Source: Balanoglossus misakiensis (Eukaryota; Hemichordata). From it: DNA of 64,000 nt. The stretch's first letter is position 1, and each line of letters starts with the position of its first letter. Position numbers and translations under genes: made by a program. The notes beneath the pieces are model-generated. The model had not been told where the DNA came from and made no database searches. It saw only the letters and a program-made list of their open reading frames with translations. Positions 1 through 8,096 of the stretch are shown here, piece after piece. Location of the stretch: NCBI GenBank assembly GCA_040954595.2, contig CM082576.2:18042001-18106000 (forward strand), in the 5' to 3' direction.

Positions 1-1658
1 ATAATCATTGCCAAGTCTTGGTGTGCGTCCTCCACATGGATCGGACTATTTCCTGAGGCTACAGGTGAATATGTGATCTCCCTCGCATGAGTTGGAGATT
101 GGAACTCACCTTCATTTTCGGAAACCATTTCCTGGTCGACACAGGAGCCAGTCTCCCCCCTAGGGGTAGGTGACCGCGGCTCGCCGTGATCTGCCTCAGG
201 ATTCTCTGTTACCATTTCCTGGTCTGCACTTGGCGAGCAGGAGACAGTCTCCCCCGTAAGGGTAGGTGACTGAGGATTTCCGTGCTCTGCCTCGGGGCCT
301 TCCAGTTCCGGCATCGGATGACATGGTGAATGCGAGGTGATCTCTGCCACTGGGGTGGGAGACCGGGACTCACCATGCTCCCTTGGGGGTACCACGGGTT
401 GGAAGGCTTCCCGCTGCTCCTCAGTCAGGTGCGAAAGGAGGATGACGAGAATCCTCCAATGCAGCAGGACGGCTGGTGAATTCGGTGGGTGCAGCGAGAA
501 TCGTCGTGGTACGGCCCATCCGCTGGTCTGGCACAGTCGCTTCATCATCAGACAGTTGGCTTCGGTGAGCGCAGAGGATGCTGGGACTTCTTCCAAGTGA
601 TGTTGCAGGAAGTACTCCAGCAGCTTGGTGACAGTTCCTCTGGGGCCCAAAACCCAGCCCGCCAGCTTCAGCAGGGCATGAGTAACATCAGCTGTCTGCA
701 TGATAAGGGGGTTTTCCTGTAGACGGGGGTCGATATGGTAGAAGAAGCAGTGCCGTTTGAGACGTTTGGAGGTCTGCCCACATCCTGGAATAGGGCAGGT
801 ACATGAGCGGCTGTTGGTAGATTTTCTGCTTCTTCTACCCCTACAGGAATTGGTCGCCGCAGTCGTGGTGGTCTTCGACTTCGGCACCCCCTTCGGCTCC
901 TGTGCCATCCATACAACGGAGCGTCGCCGCCGCTTCCCGTCACGCTGTATGGTCACCTCCAAACGAGATTCCTCACCCCGCTCTCGCTTCTTTGGTTTCG
1001 TGGCCGCCATCTTCTGCGTTCCTCTCCGTGGCTGGCTTGATGTCTTTCGTGGTGGCTCACGGGGGGTACTTTTCCGTGGCTCTGCCAGGGGTCGCCGCGC
1101 AGCTACTGCTGAGTACAATTCACGGGGCGCTGCAGAAGATGGTTGTGTCGATGTTCTTCGGGGTGAGGATGCCCGCGATGTTGAGGCGATGGAGGTGACT
1201 GGGTCCCTGCCTTGCATGGTGTCTTCTACTACAACCGTCTCCCCCGACTTCTTCAGCAGGTGCTTGACAGTCGGGAGATCGGGCTGCGTCTGTAGGCGAA
1301 CATCACGGCAGGGTCCAGACGTGACGGTACTGCTGGGACGGGACTTCCGTTGCGGGATCCTGTTCTTATGCGGATCCCGATGGAGAAGATGCTTGTACAG
1401 CCATTCCTCGGAGAAGATCACATCGGCTTCGCGGCGTGTAGTCTCCACCCAATGCCAATGGCCTCTCCGAGATGCTAGTTGATACTGGCGTAACAGCATC
1501 CTCTCCTTTTCAGGGAGCGTGACCTTGGCCAGCCCGATGCCGTAGGTGAGGTCGAGTGGTGGAAGCAGAATCCGTTTCCGGTCTGCCTCCACCACTTCTT
1601 GCCAGGTCATATGCTGCTTCTTAGGGCGAGGTCCCCCGCGATACCGCTGGGAGTCCAT
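1..1658 (-). CDS. Gypsy-1 third ORF downstream of pol (partial, runs off left edge)
   Basis: I translated the minus strand from the ATG at 1658 to position 1 and found no stop: at least 552 codons. The ORF begins 36 bases after the pol stop, with no LTR or polypurine tract between, so it belongs to the same element. The N-terminal half is basic and rich in S, P and R. A C2H2-like finger sits near residues 285-308 (CPIPGC, then RLKRH and H). After it come a leucine-rich stretch and, from about residue 420, four imperfect repeats of about 30 residues with an SPT core, with GET in the middle two and DQEMV after the second and third. No signal peptide or membrane segment is visible, so it does not look like an envelope protein, although the C-terminus is missing. 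The function is unknown. The family is not recognised. Base composition is GC-richer than pol. Confidence 0.75.
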   Translation of the reverse strand, partial: MDSQRYRGGPRPKKQHMTWQEVVEADRKRILLPPLDLTYGIGLAKVTLPEKERMLLRQYQLASRRGHWHWVETTRREADVIFSEEWLYKHLLHRDPHKNRIPQRKSRPSSTVTSGPCRDVRLQTQPDLPTVKHLLKKSGETVVVEDTMQGRDPVTSIASTSRASSPRRTSTQPSSAAPRELYSAVAARRPLAEPRKSTPREPPRKTSSQPRRGTQKMAATKPKKRERGEESRLEVTIQRDGKRRRRSVVWMAQEPKGVPKSKTTTTAATNSCRGRRSRKSTNSRSCTCPIPGCGQTSKRLKRHCFFYHIDPRLQENPLIMQTADVTHALLKLAGWVLGPRGTVTKLLEYFLQHHLEEVPASSALTEANCLMMKRLCQTSGWAVPRRFSLHPPNSPAVLLHWRILVILLSHLTEEQREAFQPVVPPREHGESRSPTPVAEITSHSPCHPMPELEGPEAEHGNPQSPTLTGETVSCSPSADQEMVTENPEADHGEPRSPTPRGETGSCVDQEMVSENEGEFQSPTHAREITYSPVASGNSPIHVEDAHQDLAMI

Positions 1659-1660
1659 GA

Positions 1661-1690
1661 TCTGTACAAGAAAGAATAAGAGACATGATG
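1661..1690 (-). promoter_or_regulatory. Splice acceptor before the third ORF
   Basis: On the minus strand the 27 bases after the pol stop read as a pyrimidine-rich tract ending TTCTTTCTTGTACAG, followed by ATC and the ORF3 start ATG. This is a textbook animal 3' splice site placed exactly where a retroviral env acceptor would lie. Use in vivo is inferred. Confidence 0.6.
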
Positions 1691-1693
1691 AGG

Positions 1694-4600
1694 TTACACT
1701 GAAACTGCGCTTATTTCGCTTGGTTTGCAGTTGGGACAAGAAAACAGTGCTTTTTTCTTAATTTCGGTTGGTGTAACATTCACACACGCTCCATGAAACC
1801 ATTCATAGCAATAATCACACTGGATCATAAGTTTCCCATCATCAGGTTTCCTGCAAAGGCAATATACTTCACCCATTCCTGCGCTGTCCTTAAGTAAGGT
1901 CTTCCTAAAGGTTACTATCCAGCGAGGAAGCTCTTTATCCTGGCAAAGCTTTAGCCGATCGTGATGGGCGGTCCAAACCTCTCTTCGCAATTTGATGCGG
2001 AAGAGATAGGGTGTGATTTTGGTGATGATGACCCCTGGTCCTTTCCAAGGTGGGCATAGTTTCCGGCATTTGCCTTTAGTGGTTCCGGTATCCAACAGAT
2101 ATACTGGATCCCCTACCTTGAAGGACTGCTTGTTCACTCGGAGGTCGTAATCACGTTTCATTCTTTCTTGTGTGGTCTTCAGTATTTCCCGCGCTGTCTC
2201 ATGAGAATTCGTTATGGCCTCCTTCAATTCATACACATACCCCTCATGAGATTGGTCAGTGTTTGTCCTGGGAGGCCGGAATACAAGATCAGCGGGCTGG
2301 TTTATTTCCCTACCTAACATCATCCGGTTGGGCGTAAAACCAGTGCTGCGGTTGACTGAAGAGCGGAGAGCTCCGGCGATCTGTGAGAGAAATTTATCCC
2401 ATTCTTTCTGTGACTTGATGTAGCATCTGATTGCGTTCATCAAAGTGCGATTCTGCCGTTCCGCCTGGCCATTAGCAGATGGTCTGTAAGAAGTGGTTCT
2501 TGTTTTATGGATATGAAGAATCTCACAAATCGCTGAAAATAACTGACTTTCAAAGTTTCTTCCCTGGTCAGTGTGAATTTCAAATGGATACCCGAACCTG
2601 GTAAAGAATTCAGCTACTGCGGCGTGTGCTGTTTCCTCAGCATTTTGTGTTGGCAGCGGTATACATTCTACCCACTTGGTGAATTGATCTACCATTACCA
2701 GGATATACTCATTACCCCGAGGTGTCTTGGGTAACGGCCCTAGGAAATCCAAGTGAACTCGTTCCATCGCTGCCCCCGCATGAAATAGGGTCAGCTGATG
2801 TCGGTGGTGTCTGTGTGCTTTCTTGTTGTGATTGCAAATTGCACACATTGTGACATACTTGCGAATGTCGTGGGACATCCTATACCAATGGTATTTGGTC
2901 CTGATTCTGGCTTGAGTGCGCTGTATTCCCTGGTGCCCACAAGATGGAATATCATGATTCAACCGTATAACTTCATCTTTCATGGTATTAGGGATGACTA
3001 GTTGTATGGTGTTTTCATCTGTGGCCGACTTTCTCCACAGTACTCCCTCCTCAATGAAGTATAGGTCACGGTTGATCCAATAATTCTTTGCTGCAGGGCT
3101 GGAGAGTCTCAGCTCTCCTTCCTCAGGAACTTTCCCAGTTTCAAGCCATGTGATGAGAATCCCCAGTGTTTTATCAGTCTGCTGTGCCTGTTGGTATTCT
3201 TTGTGAGAATATCCTAGGATGGCTGTTCCCAGTTTAGTGGAATCCTCTCTGGATAGTATGCAGACTTGTACAGGATCCGGAAAGTGGGAAATTTCGAGGT
3301 TCGAATGAGGCACGTCGATTAGTTCATCCTGGACTGTGTCACTGGTGATTCCGCAGCAAGTTAATAGACCCAAGTTACCTCCAGGGTCCCATGGCCAGGT
3401 CTCTTCATCTTGAATTGCTGGTTGTATTCGTGGGTTCATGATACCGGTACATTGGTTCACCACATATGGCCCTTCGGTTTGGTGGAGTTGGCTGTTCCCG
3501 TGTTCGTTTCTGGGTTCAGCCATGGTCAGGGGAATTACATCATCCACCTCCTTGATGAACGGGCTCCAGTTTCGATGTGCTCTGCTGCAATAGTTGCATC
3601 CCCCGCAAGGTAAGGATTCCAATTTTGTTCCATGCTCAAAATTGGTGCAGGCACTTTGCTCGGGTAATCTTGACAGGGAGTCGGCGTTGATGTGTTGTTT
3701 TCCTGGTCGGTGTTGCACAGTAAAGTTGTACTGGCTTAGTTCTTCTAGCCAGCGAGCTAATTGGCCTTGTGGTTCTTTGAATCGTATTAGCCATAGCAAA
3801 CTGTGATGATCTGTCCGTACCAGAAATTTGTTACCAAGCAAGTAGTATCGAAACTGCCGGGTGAACCTTACGACTGCCAGCAATTCTTTTCTTGTGGTGC
3901 AGTACCGTCTCTGTTCAGGTGTCAGGGCATAACTTCCATAAGAAATTGTTCTCTCCTTGCCGTTCTGTATCTGGGATAACTCAGCTCCGATGGCAAAGTC
4001 TGAGGCATCCGTGTCTAGAATGAAGTTATCCTTTGTATTGGGCAAGGTCAGAACAGGGGCAGCGGTGAGTGCTTTCTTGATGTCCTCAAAAGCTTGATGT
4101 TGCTCATACCCCCAGGCGAATGGTTTCTTCCCGGTTACACTGTACAGAGGTACCGCTAACTTGGCATAATCCTTGATGAAGGCGCGATGGTAGTTCGCAA
4201 ATCCTGCAAATTTTTCCACGTCCTTCGTGTTGATAGGGATTGGCCATTCTTGGATCATCCGAATAGATTGATCTTCAAGAGATATTCTGTTTCTACCAAC
4301 TTTCCTACCCAGGAAACTTACTTCCTGTTGGAATAACTCACACTTTCTTGGCTTGAGTTTCAGTTGGTACTTCCGTAGTCGTTTGAAGACTTCCCGGAGA
4401 TTTTTAAGGTGTTCTTCGAAGCTTGATCCGAGCACCATTATATCATCCAGAAATGCCAGTACGATGTCCCAAGTTAGGCCCCTTAGTACTAGGTTCATCA
4501 CTCTGGAGAAAGTAGCAGGTGCGTTGCACAGACCAAACGGCATTCGGGTAAATTCGTACAAACCGTATTTGGTGGTGAAAGCCGTTTTCTTGCACTCGGG

Positions 4601-6085
4601 TGGATTAATACTTATCTGCCAGTATGCCGAGTTGGCGTCCAACTTGGAGAACCATAGACATCCTGATAGAGTGTCCATACACTCCTCCACCAATGGCAGC
4701 GGAAAAACGTCCTTTACGGTGATGTTGTTTAGGGCTCGATAATCCACACACCAACGCACGCTTGCATCTCGTTTTCGCACTAGAACTGGTGCCGAAGCCC
4801 ATTCGGAGATTGATGGTCTTATAACTCCGGCATTCAGCATTTTCTTTAAGTGGGCTTCTTCTTCCCCTGCAAAACACATTGGAGTGCGCCGTAGACGTTG
4901 CTTTATTGGTGGATTGTCTTTTGTGTCGACGCTATGTGTGATTGCAGTGAAATTTCCCAGATCAAATTCGTCCTTGGCGAAAACATGACTGCAGGATCTT
5001 TCAAACAGATTTCCTAAATGTGAAGGTAGCCCGCCTACCGGCTGAGGGCGTACTTCAGTCCTCTGTTGGATGTCAGGTGATGGGACGGTGATCACCTCCA
5101 CTTCTGTAGCTGATGCGATAGGATCCTTGCTCTTCAGAGTTATATAATTCTCCGTCGGGTTGACTAAACAAACCTTAGGTGATTGTTCCCCCGAGTGAAG
5201 TGTCCTGGGCATCATTACTTTCAATCCCTGGGTTGGTTCTACCAAATAGTCGGTTAGATCCGTATCGAGTAAACAGGATATTCTGACCACACTATTCGGT
5301 GGGATGATTGTCCGTCGCTTCAAAGTTACCTTTGCCACTTTTGGTGAATGATCCCTCTGTCCAAGGGTCATAGGTATGTGTTCCTCCCCCAAATGGAGCC
5401 AGTTGTTACTCATGTTGATGGTTGCTCCATTTGCTTGTAGGAAATCAACTCCCAGTAGCATTTCGTCGCCTATTGGGGCTACGTATATATCGGCATTGAA
5501 GACGGCACGTCCCAGCTGGATGTCAACGGGTCCGACCAGGTTGGCTTTCATGGTTAACTGTCTTCCAGCTGTTTGCATGGTAACTTCCCGCAATATTGGA
5601 GGTTTTACTCGCAGACTGTTGTACAGTTGGTCAGAGATAATAGTGACTTCTGCGGCGGTATCGATGATAGCGGTAGCGGACTGGTCTCCAATTTTTGCTG
5701 GGATGCTATACATTGAACTGGACACAAGTTGGTTAATGACAACCATAGGCATGTCATTAGCTTCGGATGTTGCCATACTGGTCTTTGACGATTTTGTCTC
5801 TTCCACTGTTGAGTTGGTCACATCTGCGCAATGTGTACCATCATCAGTTGGAGTTGGTATAGTCGTTGTATACACATCTGCACAATGTGTATTGACATCA
5901 AGTGTTACCGATTCAGCTGATGGCGATGGCACGTCAATATTACAGTTGCGATCGCCCTCCGTGGAAGCGTTGAGGCCGTAGGTTATGGGTTGTTGGGTCA
6001 AACTTTGGCCTCTGGGCTTGACCCTTTGGTGTTTAATGGACTGGCCGGCGCTGTTTCCTTCTTTTCCGATGTTCCATGGGGACAT
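1694..6085 (-). CDS. pol: Gypsy-1 Pol polyprotein: protease, RT, RNase H, integrase, C-terminal PHD finger
   Basis: Intact 1463-codon ORF of a Ty3/gypsy retrotransposon. Aspartic protease around residues 130-220 (IDTAAE at 141-146, LLGVDFL at 210). Reverse transcriptase about 385-610 with FLDDIM (D547, D548). RNase H about 688-805 (D691, E734, D759). Integrase with an HHCC zinc finger (H1044, H1051, C1081, C1084), DDE triad D1113, D1173, E1209, and a GPY/F-like module near 1349-1365. A PHD finger follows at 1404-1453: C1409, C1411, C1423, C1426, H1431, C1434, C1450, C1453, with Y1408, M1420 and W1429 placed like the aromatic cage of H3K4me3-binding PHDs of the KDM7/PHF8 type. The frame lies -1 to gag and overlaps its end by about 90 bases; it opens just after a TAA at 6092-6094, so frameshifting is likely and the ATG at 6085 need not be used. 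Confidence 0.93.
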   Translation of the reverse strand: MSPWNIGKEGNSAGQSIKHQRVKPRGQSLTQQPITYGLNASTEGDRNCNIDVPSPSAESVTLDVNTHCADVYTTTIPTPTDDGTHCADVTNSTVEETKSSKTSMATSEANDMPMVVINQLVSSSMYSIPAKIGDQSATAIIDTAAEVTIISDQLYNSLRVKPPILREVTMQTAGRQLTMKANLVGPVDIQLGRAVFNADIYVAPIGDEMLLGVDFLQANGATINMSNNWLHLGEEHIPMTLGQRDHSPKVAKVTLKRRTIIPPNSVVRISCLLDTDLTDYLVEPTQGLKVMMPRTLHSGEQSPKVCLVNPTENYITLKSKDPIASATEVEVITVPSPDIQQRTEVRPQPVGGLPSHLGNLFERSCSHVFAKDEFDLGNFTAITHSVDTKDNPPIKQRLRRTPMCFAGEEEAHLKKMLNAGVIRPSISEWASAPVLVRKRDASVRWCVDYRALNNITVKDVFPLPLVEECMDTLSGCLWFSKLDANSAYWQISINPPECKKTAFTTKYGLYEFTRMPFGLCNAPATFSRVMNLVLRGLTWDIVLAFLDDIMVLGSSFEEHLKNLREVFKRLRKYQLKLKPRKCELFQQEVSFLGRKVGRNRISLEDQSIRMIQEWPIPINTKDVEKFAGFANYHRAFIKDYAKLAVPLYSVTGKKPFAWGYEQHQAFEDIKKALTAAPVLTLPNTKDNFILDTDASDFAIGAELSQIQNGKERTISYGSYALTPEQRRYCTTRKELLAVVRFTRQFRYYLLGNKFLVRTDHHSLLWLIRFKEPQGQLARWLEELSQYNFTVQHRPGKQHINADSLSRLPEQSACTNFEHGTKLESLPCGGCNYCSRAHRNWSPFIKEVDDVIPLTMAEPRNEHGNSQLHQTEGPYVVNQCTGIMNPRIQPAIQDEETWPWDPGGNLGLLTCCGITSDTVQDELIDVPHSNLEISHFPDPVQVCILSREDSTKLGTAILGYSHKEYQQAQQTDKTLGILITWLETGKVPEEGELRLSSPAAKNYWINRDLYFIEEGVLWRKSATDENTIQLVIPNTMKDEVIRLNHDIPSCGHQGIQRTQARIRTKYHWYRMSHDIRKYVTMCAICNHNKKAHRHHRHQLTLFHAGAAMERVHLDFLGPLPKTPRGNEYILVMVDQFTKWVECIPLPTQNAEETAHAAVAEFFTRFGYPFEIHTDQGRNFESQLFSAICEILHIHKTRTTSYRPSANGQAERQNRTLMNAIRCYIKSQKEWDKFLSQIAGALRSSVNRSTGFTPNRMMLGREINQPADLVFRPPRTNTDQSHEGYVYELKEAITNSHETAREILKTTQERMKRDYDLRVNKQSFKVGDPVYLLDTGTTKGKCRKLCPPWKGPGVIITKITPYLFRIKLRREVWTAHHDRLKLCQDKELPRWIVTFRKTLLKDSAGMGEVYCLCRKPDDGKLMIQCDYCYEWFHGACVNVTPTEIKKKALFSCPNCKPSEISAVSV

Positions 6086-7160
6086 TCCCTCTTAAAATGG
6101 CCTATCTCGCCGCACCCATAGCAACCACGGCTTCTCGGAGATGGGGATCGGTACCTTGATGTCTGCTGCGTTGTCACCACTTTGGTTAATTCGGCCAGTT
6201 GGGTGGTGACAGTCTGCAAAGTTGCGCTGATTGCCGACATCTGCGTCTCCAGCCTCGACATCCTCCCCTGCATCTCAGTTCCTCCGTCTTTGCTTCTCGG
6301 GCGGATGGGAGCTCTTTCAGGAGAGGGTGATTGTTTTCGCTCGTACCTGGAGACAGATCGTGCTTCGATGTTGGCTTTCGGGTATTCCGGATCAGGACTT
6401 ACAAATCGTACTTCCCGCCTCTGCGATCGGATGCCATAGATTGCTTGATGATTATACTGGAATCTTTTGACAGTATCGATCGCTGCTTCGATGGAAGTTG
6501 GACGCTGATTTGCTGCCCATTGGCCTGCTTCTCGATCACAACATCCTTGGCAAAAGCGCATCACAGCTTGAAGCTCTATGGTGGCATCGCTGCTTTCTTG
6601 AAATGCCTGCATCGCAAGTGAATAAACCCTGTCCGCCCATTCTTCTAATTTCTCCTCGGTGTTTTGTCGAATCTGGGCGAACTGAAGCTGACTGGATTCT
6701 GGAATCTCTTTCAAGCCGAATCGTTTCTCCAGTTTTTTGAGCAGCTCGTGATAGCTGACGTCTGCGTTTTTCTGGAGGATCCTGGTATAAACTTCACTTG
6801 CTTTCCCCTCTAAACACCAGCACAGATAATTTTTGCATTCATTGAATGACATGTCCTGCATCTCGGCAAATTTCGTGAATTTTACCTGATATGCCTGCCA
6901 GTTTCCGGAGCCATCGTAGATTAGCGTCCTGGGAACTGACATTGGGATGTGACGATGACTTGATCTGTCCATCCGGTTATCATGCTGGTAGTAGGGTTGA
7001 GTTCTGGGAGGAGCGAATTCTGTTGGATAATGGCCATCATAATAATCCGGTGATGCACCCGCTCGTGGTCTGGACACATTCACCCGTGATGGACGATAAT
7101 TCTGCTCATCTTCAGGCCAGGTCGCATATCGCTGTTCATCGCGAACACTTCGTGGATATG
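5998..7160 (-). CDS. gag: Gypsy-1 Gag, C-terminal part (separated from its N-terminus by CACTA insertion)
   Basis: Minus-strand capsid and nucleocapsid coding region. It holds a retrotransposon-gag-like helical domain and ends with one CCHC knuckle (CYGCGEIGHFKREC) and a basic tail, then TGA at 5998. The open frame extends past 7160 only into CACTA sequence, where the first possible codon is TTG, not ATG. This fits a truncated rather than complete gene. The missing N-terminus lies at 23962-24475. Counting the ATG target duplication once, the two pieces total 1674 nt, exactly 558 codons. Confidence 0.9.
7158..7160 (+). repeat. CACTA target-site duplication, left (ATG)
   Basis: The triplet directly before CACAG matches the triplet directly after CTGTG at 23962-23964. 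Confidence 0.85.
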
Positions 7161-7440
7161 CACAGGATGAAAGCCCAGGTTTATGCAATGCTTAAAGTTG
7201 GTATAAATATGATTAAAGCTGTTCTTGCAATCATCTTTATGCAGCATAAAGATATTCATTTATACATCTTTATGCAACTCTATAAATTGGTATAATGGCT
7301 TACCACAAATAATCACCTTTATGCACTCTCATAAGGGTGAATAATTCATGTACACCTTGCATCACATTTATGCATTCTAATAAAGGTGAATAAAAGGATG
7401 AATTTCTATACACCTAGCGTCACGTTTATACAGCTTTATG
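7161..7440 (+). repeat. CACTA left subterminal repeat region
   Basis: About six TTTATGCA-type words, several paired with a reverse copy a few bases on (CTTTATGCAGCATAAAG near 7238). CACTA elements usually carry such subterminal arrays as transposase binding sites. Confidence 0.7.
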
Positions 7441-8096
7441 TCAGAATGATCAGAATATTTGCTTTGGCTTCTGATTCTCATTTCTCCTTTTGGAATATTC
7501 ACTTTATCCACAGTGAGTTTACGAATGTTGGGGGAATAAGTGTCATTAACAATGAAAGACTTATACCTCCTTTGTCCAGTACACTTATTGTTTCATGTAT
7601 AACTAAAGGGTAGAATATATGTTAGTGATAGTTCTTTTCTGTGGCCAGCTTTGTCTTCAGCCAATCTTTTCATTCCTGCACACGTACCAGTACACTCCAC
7701 CACCGTCAAATAGATCACACATACACAAGCTATATATACATGCAGTGGGACATTGTCATGAATTCTATGATTTTTTATTACTATAAGTACTAGTAACTAC
7801 TATTTACAATATAATGAAAAATTTATTAAACTAGAAAGTAAAAAAACTGAAAGAATAACCTTTACGAACTAAAATACGAACTTAAATAAAAATCACAAAC
7901 ACAAGTAAAAACAATTCTAAAGTAATTTCAAATGTCATTAAAAATGAAAAGTCAAGTAGAAATATTTAGTTAAAAATAGAAAAACAAAATAAATAAACAC
8001 ATTATAAAATGAAGTACAATATCAATCAGTGGGGACTAGTACATCCCTCCTCCAGAGAACCTGTGGTTCCAGAAGAAGACGCAGAATCATCTGGAC

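Larger units (their letters stand above)
1..7160 (-). mobile_element. Ty3/gypsy retrotransposon Gypsy-1, 3' portion
   Basis: Holds gag (3' piece), pol and the third ORF. The 3' LTR lies outside the window to the left. The 5' portion resumes at 23962, beyond the CACTA insertion. Confidence 0.9.

Noticed and set aside
757-1482. Plus-strand open frame of 241 codons
   Set aside because: It lies opposite the longer, repeat-bearing minus-strand third ORF of Gypsy-1, which follows pol and has a splice acceptor. The plus frame shows no domain.
5376-5981. Plus-strand open frame of 201 codons
   Set aside because: Antisense shadow of the Gypsy-1 protease region.
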